DNA of 9,984 bases from Acidobacteriota bacterium (GTDB taxonomy: Bacteria > Acidobacteriota > Blastocatellia > Pyrinomonadales > Pyrinomonadaceae), in the NCBI GenBank assembly GCA_020853255.1, contig JADYZI010000286.1:1-9984 (forward strand), in the 5' to 3' direction. This document shows positions 1 to 8,568 of the stretch, piece after piece (the stretch's first letter is position 1; each line of letters starts with the position of its first letter). Position numbers and translations under genes: made by a program. The notes under the pieces are model-generated. The model did not search any database, was not told the DNA's origin, and saw only the letters and a list, made by a program, of their open reading frames with translations.

Positions 1-126
1 CCGCAAGTTTCCCACATTCCCACAGCTTCTGCTGCTACTGGATAAATATAATGAAAGAAAAATCTAAAACCAAAACCGGACATTTGATGTGCTAACAAAA
101 TAGGACATCTTCATTTGCTAATAACA
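1..126. mobile_element. Probable right end of an IS21-like insertion sequence (partial)
   Basis: Read on the minus strand from position 126, the sequence begins TGTTATTAGC and carries two repeated blocks of the form ATGTCC-yy-TTTTG, spaced 25 bp apart. A terminal TG...CA and several subterminal transposase-binding repeats are typical of IS21-family ends, and the CAAAAyyGGACAT block resembles such ends as I remember them. Upstream, a reading frame on the + strand (2-67, ending TAA) enters from outside the window and could be the last codons of a helper ATPase or read-through sequence. It is too short to identify. The transposase genes would lie to the left of the window. The alternative is that these repeats are tandem operators of the downstream gene. 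Confidence 0.45.
47..52 (+). promoter_or_regulatory. Possible -10 element (TATAAT)
   Basis: An exact TATAAT lies in an AT-rich stretch about 115 bp before the RHS start codon. No good -35 hexamer sits 16-18 bp upstream (the bases there are around GCTTCT), so the match may be chance. If real, transcription of the RHS gene would start inside the putative IS end and cross both direct repeats. Confidence 0.25.
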
Positions 127-128
127 TA
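72..128 (+). repeat. Two imperfect 25-26 bp direct repeats
   Basis: Copy A (72-96) and copy B (97-128) both run AAAA-yy-GGACAT, then about 6 variable bases, then TGCTAA and an A-rich end. GGACAT occurs at 78-83 and again at 103-108. TGCTAA is displaced by 26 rather than 25 because copy B has one extra T. The sharing of both blocks at nearly constant spacing argues that a protein binds them, either a transposase or a repressor. Confidence 0.6.
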
Positions 129-155
129 GCCATTCGGCAAAACGTGCACATTTTT

Positions 156-160
156 GGAGA
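156..160 (+). promoter_or_regulatory. Ribosome binding site of the RHS gene
   Basis: GGAGA sits six bases before the ATG at 167. This supports the first ATG over the in-frame ATGs at 191 and 209, which lack a well-spaced Shine-Dalgarno sequence and would remove the basic start of the signal peptide. Confidence 0.7.
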
Positions 161-166
161 ACCGGG

Positions 167-3100
167 ATGAGAGGTCTGAAGTCTGGTGGAATGATCTTCT
201 GTTATCGAATGACGATCGCATGTCTGGCCGCGTCAATTTCGCTATGTGCCGCATCCGGATATTTCTGGAATGCGGACGCCTCCGGCGCGATCTCATCCAG
301 CGATGACGTCGCTGTTCGGCATCCTATTCATAACGTCGGCGAAACTCCGCGAGTATTTGGCTATGATCACGGGACATTCAATTTAGTGTTCTCGACCGCG
401 AGCCGAAGCGATACTTCAATCTGGACCCCTGAATCGGTATTCGGGCCGTTCGCGGTCACCACGCCGCCATCGTGCATCCCTACACTTACGGTCACAAACC
501 TTCTGCGCGGAAGTACTCATCAGTTCGAAGCTATCTCGGCCGGGGACGGCACATTGACGGTAGACACGACCGACACACTCCCTGGCCTCCAAAGCCTTAC
601 GGTTGAAAGTTCGACAAATGCAGTTGTAAATATTCCCCCGTTTCAGGCGGGAACGTTTGGGCCGGTGACAAGCTTTTTTACTATTGTCGATCCCGCCCTT
701 CCCGTGCAATTCACTATCAGGGCAACAAAACCCCCGTGGGGCGTTCTGATCCGGGCACAATGTTCGTCCGGACCAACACCCACGCCGACGCCGACTGCAA
801 CGCCGACACCGACGCCGACTGCAACGCCGACACCGACACCGACGCCGACACCGACGCCGACGCCGACGCCAACACCTGCACCAACACCGACTCCCAACGT
901 GTGCATCCCAACCTTAACGGTGACAGAAGTATACCCGGGCAGTTTGGCCGGGTTTGACGCAATAACCGCGGGGCCTGGTTCCGTTACCGTTGACACGAGG
1001 AATGTTGGGGCGGGCTTGCAGGGCTTCTCCGTCGTGACCGCAACGAATGCGACGGTGAATATACCGCCGTTTCCGATTGGAACATTCGCCCCGGTTACGG
1101 CAACCTTCACAGTACCAAACCCATCGTTGCCGGCTGATTTCTCTTTGCGAGCTTCGGCCCGAAGATACGTCGTATTGATCCGCGCCCAATGTCCCGCGGC
1201 TCCGCCGCCAACGCCGACGGGGCCTGGTGTGAACGCGGGGCCCGATCAAGCTATCACTCTGCCAAACACTGCAACACTGACAGGTACCGCAACGGACGGA
1301 AACGGCAACCCTGTACCGGCCTTATGGACCAAGCTGAGCGGACCGCAAACGGTCTTGTTCAGCGATGCGACCGATCCGGCAAATACCGCGATCTTCAACA
1401 CGCAGGGAGTTTATGTGCTTCGATTAACCGCGCGCGATGGAGCTTTTACAGCATTCGATGACGTGCAGATCACCGTCAATCCAGACCCTGTACCGCCGCC
1501 GCCTGATCCAACCACTATTGCTCCTCCGGTCGATCCGACTGTCGCAACAAACCCGTTTGACGCCACGAAATTCCTGTACGAAGGCCCAAACGCGATCCAA
1601 ACGGGCGTTTCTCCGGGAACTATAAAAGAGGATCGTGTTGCGATATTTCGCGGACGCGTAGTCAACAAGGCAAATCAGCCGCTCTCAAAAGTAAAGGTGA
1701 CAGTTCTTGGTCACCCTGAGCTTGGTCAAACGCTGACAAGGGCCGACGGCATGTTCGACATTGTCGTCAACGGGGGAAGTGAACTGAATGTCAAATACGA
1801 GAAGCTCGGCTTTATCTCCGTCCAGCGCGAAGAAAAGGCCAAATGGCAAAATTACGGATCGGTTGACGATGTCGTGATGATCCCGTACGACGGCAGCGTC
1901 ACTTTGATCGACCTGAATTCACCTCTGCCGATACAAGTAGCCGAAAGCGGGATCATCACAGACAGCAGCGGAACACGGCGCACGCGCCTCATGTTCAAGC
2001 CTGGAACAACCGCAACGATGCGACTGCCCGACAACTCCATCGTGCCGCTGACGACAATGAACGTTCGTGCGAGTGAATTCACGGTCGGCGTGAACGGCCC
2101 GGAAACGATGCCCGGTGATCTCCCGCCGTTGAGCGCCTATACTTATGCTTCCGAGTACGCCATTGATGAAGCGACGGCACTCAATGCTGTCGATACGACA
2201 TTCAGTCAGCCCGTCGTTCAGTACAACGAGAACTTCCTGAACTTTCCGATCGGAATAAACGTCCCGTCCGGCTCATTCGACAAAGCAACGGGAATCTGGC
2301 TTCCGTCAATTAGTGGGCGCGTCGTAAAAATACTGTCGATCACGAACGGTACAGCAAATCTTGATCTGAACGGCAATGGAACTCCCGCAACCGATCCCGA
2401 GTACGCAGCGCTTGGGATCAACACTGCTGAGCGGCAAACACTCGCGACACTTTACACAGTGAACCAGAGCCTGTGGCGCGTGCCACTTCTTCATTTTTCT
2501 TCGTGGGATTCAAATTGGGCATTCGGGCCGCCCTCCAATGCCGGGCCGCCGAATGGCGGTAGTGCCAGCGGCGGCGGAAGCAGCAGCGGTGGGCCCAACG
2601 ACCCGTGCGAAGGAGAAGGCTGCATCATCGGAATGCAGGACCAGCGGCTCAGCGAAGAGGTCGGTATCACAGGAACGCCATACTTTCTCCGCTATGACAG
2701 TACCCGGCCGCGCGGTAATGTTAGCAACTACACGGCTAGGATCCCGCTGAGCGGAGCGACACTCGTCGGCCCGGTCAAACGGATAGAGATGAAATTGACC
2801 ATCGCAGGGCAGATCCACGAGTTTAACTTCCCGGCCCAGGCAAATCAGAGCACGACGTTCACGTGGGATGGACTCGACGCCTTTGGACGCACCGTGCAAG
2901 GGCAGCAGGAGGCAACGATAGACATCGGCAATGTCTATGACGGAGTCTATCAGAACACTGGAACCTTTGGCTACAACGGGAATGGGGTGCCGATCACAGG
3001 AAACACTCGACAGGAGATCACTATCCACCGCGTCCAAAGGCTATTGCTTGGTTCTTACACCGCTCCGCAGGAATCTCTGGGCGGTTGGAGCCTAAGCGAA

Positions 3101-6100
3101 CATCACGCCTACGACGTCGTGGGCAAGAAGCTTTTTGAAGGTAATGGCAAACAGCGGGATGTCCAAACGGTCAACAATGTCATTGACACATTTGGCGGCG
3201 GACTAAGAGGTTTCGCTGGCGACGGCGGCAATGTGCGCGATGCGCGCTTCATGGATCCTTACGGTACCGCGGTTGGCCCTGACGGAAGCGTTTATGTTGC
3301 TGATTCGGGTAACGCTCGGATCCGTAAGGTGGCGCCGAATGGAATCATCACGACCTTTGCGGGTAACGGCGGCGGCTGCAATCCTTCAAATTTCCCGTGC
3401 GGCGACGGCGGTCCTGCGTTGAACGCTTCGTTCGGCAACGTCATTCGCGTTGCAGTCGCAACTGACGGCAGCGTGTATATCGGCGGCGGTCGCAATGTCT
3501 GGCGCGTTACAACCGACGGCATCTTTCACCGAGTTGCCGGACTCGCCCTTGACGGTTTCAGTGGCGACGGCGGTCCCGCTCTCAACGCGGCCATCAGCAA
3601 TGCAACCCGCTTTTATCCTATGCCGGACGGGAGCATATACCTCAGTGATATGCTCAATCAGCGAATCCGCCGAATCGACCCTAACGGCATCATCACGACT
3701 ATTGCCGGGAACGGTACGATCGGCTTCAGCGGGGACGGTGGCCTCGCGACTCAGGCACAGTTGAACTATCCGGGCGACATCGTCGGAGCTCCCGACGGCA
3801 ATGTCTATTTCATTGATCAGGACAACAACCGCATCCGCCGCATTGCGCCTGACGGAACGATATCGACTTATGCCGGTACCGGCGTATTCGGCAGTTCGCC
3901 CGATGGTTTACAAGCGCTGCAGACCAATTTCATCTTCAGAGCGGCAAATCAGATAGAGTCCGGGTCAATGGCGCTTGGCCCTGACGGCTCACTATATGTC
4001 GTTTCTTATGTCTTCCCGACTGGCGGGCGCGTTAGGCGTATTCGCCCTGACGGCATCGTCGAGGGTGTGGCCGGGAACGGGCAGATCGGCGCGCAAGGCG
4101 ACGGCGGCCCGGCGTTGCAGTCACAGATGCGGCTGTCATCGATCGGGCTTGCACCTGACGGAAGTATCTATACCGTTGGAGGCTTTACCTTCGATTTCAC
4201 CGAAGCAAAGGTCCGCAAGATCTCATCGCCGCTCCCGAGTTTTGACGGAACACAGATCGCGATCCCTTCAGAAGACGGCACAGAACTATTCCAGTTCGAC
4301 GCCCAGGGGCGGCATCTGCGAACGATAAACTCGCTCACGAACGCGACGCTGCTGACATTCAGCTACGACAGTGCCGGACGCTTGACGACCGTCGTAGATG
4401 GCGATGGCAACACGACGACGATCGAACGGGACGGGTCCGGCGATCCGACCGGGATCAGGTCTCAAGACAACCAGCTCACGAGTTTCACCCTTGACGGAAA
4501 CGGGTATCTTGCGACGATCACGAATCCCAACAACGAGCAGTATCAATTCACATACTCCGCCGGTGGATCGATGCTGACCGAGACCGACCCGCGAAACAAC
4601 GAAAATACCTTTACCTACGATGCACAGGGCCGGCTCATCCGTGACGATGACGCGGCAACAGGTTTCCAGACGCTCACGCGGACGGATGCCGGAGTGAACT
4701 TCACCGTTACCCACGATACGGCATTAAACCGCCAGACCACATATCAGATAAACAACCTTTCGAACGGCGACCGCGAACGGGAAAACACCTTCCCCGATGG
4801 AACGCAGTCGCACTTAACCGAACGCGGTGACGGCACCTCGACGCTCTCAGTACCGGACGGAACGATAAGGAATGAAACGGAAAGCGGCGAACCGCGTTGG
4901 CAGCTTCAGGCACCGATCACTACGAATACAACAGTTGCAACACCGGGCGGTTTGAATTTAAATGCAGCCTTTGCGCGCGCGGCAATACTCGCGACGCCCG
5001 GCGATCCGTTAAGCCTGACGACCCAAACAGACACACTAAATATCAACGGTCGGATTTACACGGACCAATTCACGGCATCGAATCGAACATATGCGTTAAC
5101 CACGCCTGAGAATCGCCAGTTCACGCGAGTGATCGATACCCAAGGCCGCACTACGCAGCTTGAGTGGGCCAACCTGTTCGCGAGCAACTTTACCTACGAC
5201 GCACGAGGGCGCTTGAGCATCGCCGAAGCGGGCAACGGCGCGGCGGCGCGAACATACACCCTCGCCTACAACGCCGCGGGCTTCATATCCTTATCCACTG
5301 ACCCGCTAAATCAGATCACAGGTTTCGCATATGATCTCGCTGGCCGCGTAACTCAGCGAACACTGGCGGATACGCGAACGATTGCGTTCGGTTATGATGC
5401 GAAGGGAAATCTGACATCATTAACGCCTCCGGGACGTCCGGCCCACACGTTTTCCTATACGCCGGTCGATCTGGTCGCCTCGTACACGGCCCCGAATGTC
5501 GGCGGCAGCAGCACGACGACCTATGAATACAATCTTGACCGTGACATCACGCGCGTCACAAGGCCCGACGCGCTTGAGATCAATTACGCTTACGACGCGG
5601 CGGGAAGACTGCAAACGCTTACCGTTCCCAACGGCATCTATGCTCATGGGTACAATGCGACAACGGGCTTGCTCGACAGCATAACGGCTCCCGATGGCGG
5701 CATCGTTAGTTATCAGTATGACGGTTTCCTGCGTACGCGACAGACCTGGACGGGAACTGTCGCGGGGAATGTTTCTCAAACTTTCGACAACAATTTCCGC
5801 GTCGCATCACAGAGTGTTAATGGTGCAAACACGGTCAACTTTACGTACGACAACGATAATCTGTTGACGAATGCGGGTAGCCTTGCCCTAACTCGTGATC
5901 CGGTGAACGGACTGCTCTCCGGCTCGGCATTGAGCAGTGTTAACGACGCGTTTACCTACAACGGCTTTGGCGAAGCGACGAATTACAATGCCAAGTTCAA
6001 TACAACGACCTTGTTTGACGTCGGATACATCTATGACAAGCTTGGAAGAGTCACGCAAAAGACCGAAACCATTGCGGGCGGAACGACCACCTATGCATAT

Positions 6101-7117
6101 GGGTACGATCTTACCGGGCGATTGGCGACAGTAACGGTCAACGGTGCGCCGCAGCCGCTGGTAACTTACACCTACGACAGCAACAACAATCGCACGAGCA
6201 TCAATGTCGGCGGCAACATCACTAACGCGGTGTACGACGCCCAGGATCGGCTTACGCAGTACGGGACAACGACCTATGCTTATACAGCCAACGGCGAGCT
6301 TCAAAGCAAGACGAATGGAGCGAACGCAACGCAGTTTTCGTACGACGTTGTCGGAAATCTGCGAAACGTAACATTGCCTAATGGAACGCAAATCGAATAT
6401 CTGATCGACGGACAAGACCGTCGCATCGGCAAGCGTGTCAACGGTACATTGACACAGGGTTTCCTTTATCAAGACCAGCTTGAACCTGTTGCCGAACTCG
6501 ACGGTTCGAACAACATCGTCAGCCGTTTTGTTTATGGCAGCCGCCGGAACACGCCCGATTACATGATCCGCGGCGGCACGACGTATCGGATCATCGCCGA
6601 CCATCTCGGAAGTGTTCGTCTAGTCGTTGACACGGCGACCGGCGCGATCGCTCAGCGGATCGACTATGACGAATTCGGCGTTGTCCTGAACGACACGAAT
6701 CCTGGCTTCCAGCCGTTCGCCTTCGCGGGCGGACTTTACGACACGCAAACAAAACTCACACGCTTCGGCGCAAGAGACTATGATGCCGAAACTGGACGTT
6801 GGACAGCGAAAGACTCGATTCTGTTCGACGGCGGCGACACTAATCTTTACAGCTATGTTTCTGCGGACCCGGTCAATTTCTATGATCCGGCGGGGACTTT
6901 TGGCGGTGTGGTAGGCCCTATTAACGATCCATTCAATAGAAATGCTGCTTTCAATCTTATATCGAATGTCATTGACGCTGTTAGAAATTCCTCAGATAAC
7001 CCGAGTAGCTGCCCCAGTCGTGGCCCGAGAGGCGGGGGCGGCGGACCGAATGGCCCCGGTGGTGGTCCGGGCGGCGGGGACGGTGGAGGACCGGATAATC
7101 CACCGGCACCAGGGTGA
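167..7117 (+). CDS. Secreted teneurin-like RHS/YD-repeat protein with NHL propeller
   Basis: Large exported surface protein of 2316 residues. A signal peptide is visible (basic start, hydrophobic run at 15-30, likely cleavage near AASG-YF at 31/32; no lipobox). The following domains are, roughly: two 97-residue modules bracketed by Cys (103-199 and 246-342) joined by a Pro-Thr linker (203-243); a PKD-like domain (354-438); a transthyretin/carboxypeptidase-regulatory-like domain (490-575); a conserved pre-barrel domain (590-790); a Gly/Ser linker; a plug-like domain (823-1003); six NHL-type blades (1004-1356); YD repeats (1365-2090); an RHS core ending in DPAG (2240-2243); and a 73-residue Gly/Pro-rich tail. 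The YD region is expected to form a hollow beta shell, as in teneurins and insect toxin-complex proteins. The tail has no toxin domain that I recognise. The reading frame is intact up to the tail, where a +1 frameshift probably cut off about 110 residues. The role is unknown: adhesion, contact signalling or toxin delivery are all possible. Confidence 0.93.
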   Translation: MRGLKSGGMIFCYRMTIACLAASISLCAASGYFWNADASGAISSSDDVAVRHPIHNVGETPRVFGYDHGTFNLVFSTASRSDTSIWTPESVFGPFAVTTPPSCIPTLTVTNLLRGSTHQFEAISAGDGTLTVDTTDTLPGLQSLTVESSTNAVVNIPPFQAGTFGPVTSFFTIVDPALPVQFTIRATKPPWGVLIRAQCSSGPTPTPTPTATPTPTPTATPTPTPTPTPTPTPTPTPAPTPTPNVCIPTLTVTEVYPGSLAGFDAITAGPGSVTVDTRNVGAGLQGFSVVTATNATVNIPPFPIGTFAPVTATFTVPNPSLPADFSLRASARRYVVLIRAQCPAAPPPTPTGPGVNAGPDQAITLPNTATLTGTATDGNGNPVPALWTKLSGPQTVLFSDATDPANTAIFNTQGVYVLRLTARDGAFTAFDDVQITVNPDPVPPPPDPTTIAPPVDPTVATNPFDATKFLYEGPNAIQTGVSPGTIKEDRVAIFRGRVVNKANQPLSKVKVTVLGHPELGQTLTRADGMFDIVVNGGSELNVKYEKLGFISVQREEKAKWQNYGSVDDVVMIPYDGSVTLIDLNSPLPIQVAESGIITDSSGTRRTRLMFKPGTTATMRLPDNSIVPLTTMNVRASEFTVGVNGPETMPGDLPPLSAYTYASEYAIDEATALNAVDTTFSQPVVQYNENFLNFPIGINVPSGSFDKATGIWLPSISGRVVKILSITNGTANLDLNGNGTPATDPEYAALGINTAERQTLATLYTVNQSLWRVPLLHFSSWDSNWAFGPPSNAGPPNGGSASGGGSSSGGPNDPCEGEGCIIGMQDQRLSEEVGITGTPYFLRYDSTRPRGNVSNYTARIPLSGATLVGPVKRIEMKLTIAGQIHEFNFPAQANQSTTFTWDGLDAFGRTVQGQQEATIDIGNVYDGVYQNTGTFGYNGNGVPITGNTRQEITIHRVQRLLLGSYTAPQESLGGWSLSEHHAYDVVGKKLFEGNGKQRDVQTVNNVIDTFGGGLRGFAGDGGNVRDARFMDPYGTAVGPDGSVYVADSGNARIRKVAPNGIITTFAGNGGGCNPSNFPCGDGGPALNASFGNVIRVAVATDGSVYIGGGRNVWRVTTDGIFHRVAGLALDGFSGDGGPALNAAISNATRFYPMPDGSIYLSDMLNQRIRRIDPNGIITTIAGNGTIGFSGDGGLATQAQLNYPGDIVGAPDGNVYFIDQDNNRIRRIAPDGTISTYAGTGVFGSSPDGLQALQTNFIFRAANQIESGSMALGPDGSLYVVSYVFPTGGRVRRIRPDGIVEGVAGNGQIGAQGDGGPALQSQMRLSSIGLAPDGSIYTVGGFTFDFTEAKVRKISSPLPSFDGTQIAIPSEDGTELFQFDAQGRHLRTINSLTNATLLTFSYDSAGRLTTVVDGDGNTTTIERDGSGDPTGIRSQDNQLTSFTLDGNGYLATITNPNNEQYQFTYSAGGSMLTETDPRNNENTFTYDAQGRLIRDDDAATGFQTLTRTDAGVNFTVTHDTALNRQTTYQINNLSNGDRERENTFPDGTQSHLTERGDGTSTLSVPDGTIRNETESGEPRWQLQAPITTNTTVATPGGLNLNAAFARAAILATPGDPLSLTTQTDTLNINGRIYTDQFTASNRTYALTTPENRQFTRVIDTQGRTTQLEWANLFASNFTYDARGRLSIAEAGNGAAARTYTLAYNAAGFISLSTDPLNQITGFAYDLAGRVTQRTLADTRTIAFGYDAKGNLTSLTPPGRPAHTFSYTPVDLVASYTAPNVGGSSTTTYEYNLDRDITRVTRPDALEINYAYDAAGRLQTLTVPNGIYAHGYNATTGLLDSITAPDGGIVSYQYDGFLRTRQTWTGTVAGNVSQTFDNNFRVASQSVNGANTVNFTYDNDNLLTNAGSLALTRDPVNGLLSGSALSSVNDAFTYNGFGEATNYNAKFNTTTLFDVGYIYDKLGRVTQKTETIAGGTTTYAYGYDLTGRLATVTVNGAPQPLVTYTYDSNNNRTSINVGGNITNAVYDAQDRLTQYGTTTYAYTANGELQSKTNGANATQFSYDVVGNLRNVTLPNGTQIEYLIDGQDRRIGKRVNGTLTQGFLYQDQLEPVAELDGSNNIVSRFVYGSRRNTPDYMIRGGTTYRIIADHLGSVRLVVDTATGAIAQRIDYDEFGVVLNDTNPGFQPFAFAGGLYDTQTKLTRFGARDYDAETGRWTAKDSILFDGGDTNLYSYVSADPVNFYDPAGTFGGVVGPINDPFNRNAAFNLISNVIDAVRNSSDNPSSCPSRGPRGGGGGPNGPGGGPGGGDGGGPDNPPAPG
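473..1192 (+). repeat. Duplicated 97-residue Cys-bracketed module
   Basis: Residues 103-199 and 246-342 of the RHS protein are the same module twice. Both start CIPTLTV, share a VNIPPF..GTF.PVT core and end LIRAQC, and both are exactly 97 residues from first to last Cys. The terminal cysteines probably pair in each copy. The fold looks beta-rich (alternating hydrophobic and Thr/Val residues), like an Ig-like or small adhesive domain. I do not recognise a named family. The copies have diverged clearly at the DNA level, so the duplication is not recent. Confidence 0.8.
773..895 (+). repeat. Pro-Thr hexanucleotide minisatellite (linker)
   Basis: This is a run of CCNACN hexamers encoding Pro-Thr pairs with occasional Ala. 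Inside it, a 24 bp unit beginning CCGACTGCAACG occurs twice back to back (791-814 and 815-838). It encodes a stiff, extended linker between the two Cys-bracketed modules. Because the unit is a multiple of three, length changes by slippage would keep the frame and only alter the spacing. The long Val-Gly and Ser-Ala frames on the other strand are by-products of this repeat. Confidence 0.85.
1634..1891 (+). other. Transthyretin-like domain of the RHS protein
   Basis: Residues about 490-575 have the pattern FRGRVV...[10 protein letters not shown], then [15 protein letters not shown] (523-537), then a V.YEKLGF strand. This is the carboxypeptidase-regulatory/transthyretin-like fold. The same string pattern (TR.DG.FD...NGG) is what I remember of the domain that precedes the plug and propeller in animal teneurins. 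Confidence 0.75.
3182..4234 (+). other. NHL-type beta-propeller region of the RHS protein
   Basis: Residues about 1006-1356 hold six repeats. Each combines a PDGS(I/V)Y-type strand, often followed by an R(I/V)R(K/R)(I/V) strand ending in a G(I/T)I(T/S)T turn, with an AGNG..G(F)SGDGGPA loop. This is the NHL propeller seen beside YD shells in bacteria and teneurins. The second loop has a Cys pair inserted (GGGC...FPCGDGG), a likely disulfide. The fifth loop is degenerate (SSPDGLQA). Such propellers usually bind proteins or sugars; the ligand is unknown. Confidence 0.85.
4259..6895 (+). other. YD shell and RHS core of the RHS protein
   Basis: From residue 1365 on there are at least fifteen F.YD..GRL/YAYD-type repeats. 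They are interrupted by a non-YD segment at about 1500-1655 that contains an NGR turn (1627-1629). The stretch ends in an RHS core with HLGSVR (2146-2151), [11 protein letters not shown] and [15 protein letters not shown]. These repeats wrap into a closed shell in structurally known relatives. The usual DPxGL end of polymorphic-toxin RHS proteins is here DPAGTFGG. Confidence 0.88.
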
Positions 7118-7451
7118 GCGGCTTCCGACGAGTGGTAGTGCTGGCGGCGTTTCGGCGCAGGCGGTGCTGGCGGTAATAGCGGCGGCGATTTCAGTGAAAT
7201 CTTACGGTGAGGGCGGAACGCCGTCCGGCACAACTGAGAAACCCTTCAATAATTTTGACCCCGATCCAATCAACCCAACACCGTTCGATAAAGAGAACGA
7301 CCGGCCGAGCGAATACGATCCATGGAAAGTGATCGAAACCATCAGAGATCTGAATCCGCCGACTAAAAGCAAAGTCGATCCGTTTGCCGACACCAATTTG
7401 GATCTCGGCTCGGGATTCCTGAACGAGGTCGCCGCTCAGCTTGGAGACTGA
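7118..7451 (+). pseudogene. Frameshifted C-terminal extension of the RHS protein
   Basis: After the RHS stop (7115-7117), the +1 frame stays open to TGA at 7449-7451. It reads roughly [17 protein letters not shown], a hydrophobic stretch LAVIAAAISV, then an acidic Asp/Pro/Asn-rich end (FNNFDPDPINPTPFDKEND and on to LNEVAAQLGD). Removing one G from GGG at 7112-7114 would join it smoothly as [13 protein letters not shown], continuing the Gly/Pro/Ser-rich style. No ATG and no Shine-Dalgarno sequence open it. A GTG at 7164 could start a 95-residue protein with a short hydrophobic N terminus, a weaker reading. No known toxin or immunity family is recognised. Confidence 0.55.
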
Positions 7452-7467
7452 CCGAGGTCGTTTTCAC

Positions 7468-8487
7468 TCAAGCAAGTGTAAGAACCTCCTCCGGCTGATA
7501 CAGATCGGTGTAGGTGCAAACATCGGCTAGGGCGGCGATGACTTCAGGATCAAACCTCGTTCCGGAGGCGCTATGGAGCGAATCGAGAGCGTCGCGGTGG
7601 GTGAGTGGTTCGGTGCCGGGTCCCGGCTGGCGGAGTTGGTCGTAGGTGCTGGCGGCGGCAAGGATGCGGGCGGACATAGGGATCTGAGCGCCGGCGAAAC
7701 CGAATGGGAAGCCGCGGCCGTCGTAACTCTCGAATAAAAATCTAAGAACGCCCGTTGCTTCGGCCAGTTCGGGTACCGAGTCGATCGCCGCCGCTCCCGC
7801 ATCGAGAGCTTTGCCGAGAGCCGTGCGGTGTTCGTCTATCTGCTGCCCTTTTTCCCGAATTTCCCTTGGTGCCGTAAACAGGACCGCCTCATGCAGCATT
7901 GCGGCAAGCCGAAGTGTTTCCCGGCTTTCCCGATCCATCTCGACAAACCGCTCTCCGACAAGAGCGGCCACGGCAGCCGTTCGCTCAGCGCGTTCGCGAA
8001 GTTTTGGGAACTGCGTTTCAAGCATTGTAAGGACCATCTCGACACAACCGTCCGTCGCGCTCTTCAGCCGCGATTTCAGACGTTCGTTCTCGGTCTGCAG
8101 CCGCCGCTGTGCGCGTGTACTTTCATAGTGCTGAAGCGAACGCTGCACGGTCTGCTTTAGCTCTTCGTTGACCCAGGGCTTCGTCACATATTTATAGACG
8201 ACGCCGGAGTTGATGGCGTCAACAAGATCGTTGGCATCCGTATAACCCGTCAGGATTATCCGGACCGTCTGGGGACGGCGTTCGGCGGCGAGCTTTAGAA
8301 ACTCGAGGCCGGTCATTCCCGGCATCCGCTGGTCTGAGACGATCAGAGCGATGTCGTGGACCGACAATAGGTCAAGCGCCTCGTCACCGGTGGAGGCGGT
8401 GTAAATGTCATAGCTGTTGCGAAACAGGCGTTCAAGCAGCCGAAGGTTTGCGGTCTCGTCGTCAACAAAAAGTATTTTGTATTGCAT
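7468..8487 (-). CDS. Response regulator with degenerate HD-GYP-like output domain
   Basis: Cytoplasmic response regulator of 339 residues in the RpfG-like arrangement. The receiver (1-120) has all key residues: acidic D9/D10, phosphoacceptor D52, T80 and K103. A short charged helix (121-145) leads to an HD-GYP-like domain (about 150-325). That domain keeps the fold signature (AAMLHE, EHRTALG, DGRGFPFG, IPMSARILA) but the catalytic set is broken: the HD pair is H199-E200, the following GK is lost, the HH of HHE is L251-F252, GYP is GFP, and the later Asp is S280. Hydrolysis of cyclic-di-GMP is therefore unlikely, and binding or scaffolding is more plausible. The gene is the second of a minus-strand pair, 81 bp after the kinase, and ends 16 bp from the open frame at 7451 in a convergent layout. 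A strong RBS fixes the start. Confidence 0.93.
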   Translation of the reverse strand: MQYKILFVDDETANLRLLERLFRNSYDIYTASTGDEALDLLSVHDIALIVSDQRMPGMTGLEFLKLAAERRPQTVRIILTGYTDANDLVDAINSGVVYKYVTKPWVNEELKQTVQRSLQHYESTRAQRRLQTENERLKSRLKSATDGCVEMVLTMLETQFPKLRERAERTAAVAALVGERFVEMDRESRETLRLAAMLHEAVLFTAPREIREKGQQIDEHRTALGKALDAGAAAIDSVPELAEATGVLRFLFESYDGRGFPFGFAGAQIPMSARILAAASTYDQLRQPGPGTEPLTHRDALDSLHSASGTRFDPEVIAALADVCTYTDLYQPEEVLTLA

Positions 8488-8568
8488 CTATTTCCTCGTG
8501 AGGTACAGGATGTACTGACAATTGATCAGCTTCGATTGCCACTAGCTGTGGCTAGGGGCGAGAAGCAT
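8488..8568 (-). other. Intercistronic gap between kinase and regulator
   Basis: These 81 bp separate the two minus-strand genes. They hold the regulator's RBS and a small perfect dyad GTACA-GGA-TGTAC (8503-8515). No terminator with a T-run is visible, so the two genes are probably co-transcribed from upstream of the kinase. Confidence 0.5.
8493..8497 (-). promoter_or_regulatory. Ribosome binding site of the response regulator
   Basis: On the minus strand GAGGA lies five bases before the ATG at 8487, so the regulator can be translated independently of the upstream kinase. Confidence 0.7.

Noticed and set aside
773..895. Repeat array considered as a CRISPR array
   Set aside because: The units are 6 and 24 bp with no spacers, and they encode an in-frame Pro-Thr linker.
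643..1110. Minus-strand open frame encoding long Val-Gly repeats
   Set aside because: It is the complement of the Pro-Thr hexamer repeat inside the RHS gene; the rest of the frame has no coherent protein character.
2510..3037. 175-codon minus-strand open frame
   Set aside because: It is antisense to the plug-like domain, which has clear family motifs in the plus frame.
5888..6604. 238-codon minus-strand open frame inside the YD region
   Set aside because: It lies opposite a well-conserved YD/RHS coding frame and its translation has no recognisable domain; such shadows are common in GC-rich repeats.
7450..7464. Possible terminator GACC-GA-GGTC followed by GTTTT between the convergent genes
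   Set aside because: The stem is only four pairs with a two-base loop, and the T-run is four bases. It is too weak to call an intrinsic terminator.
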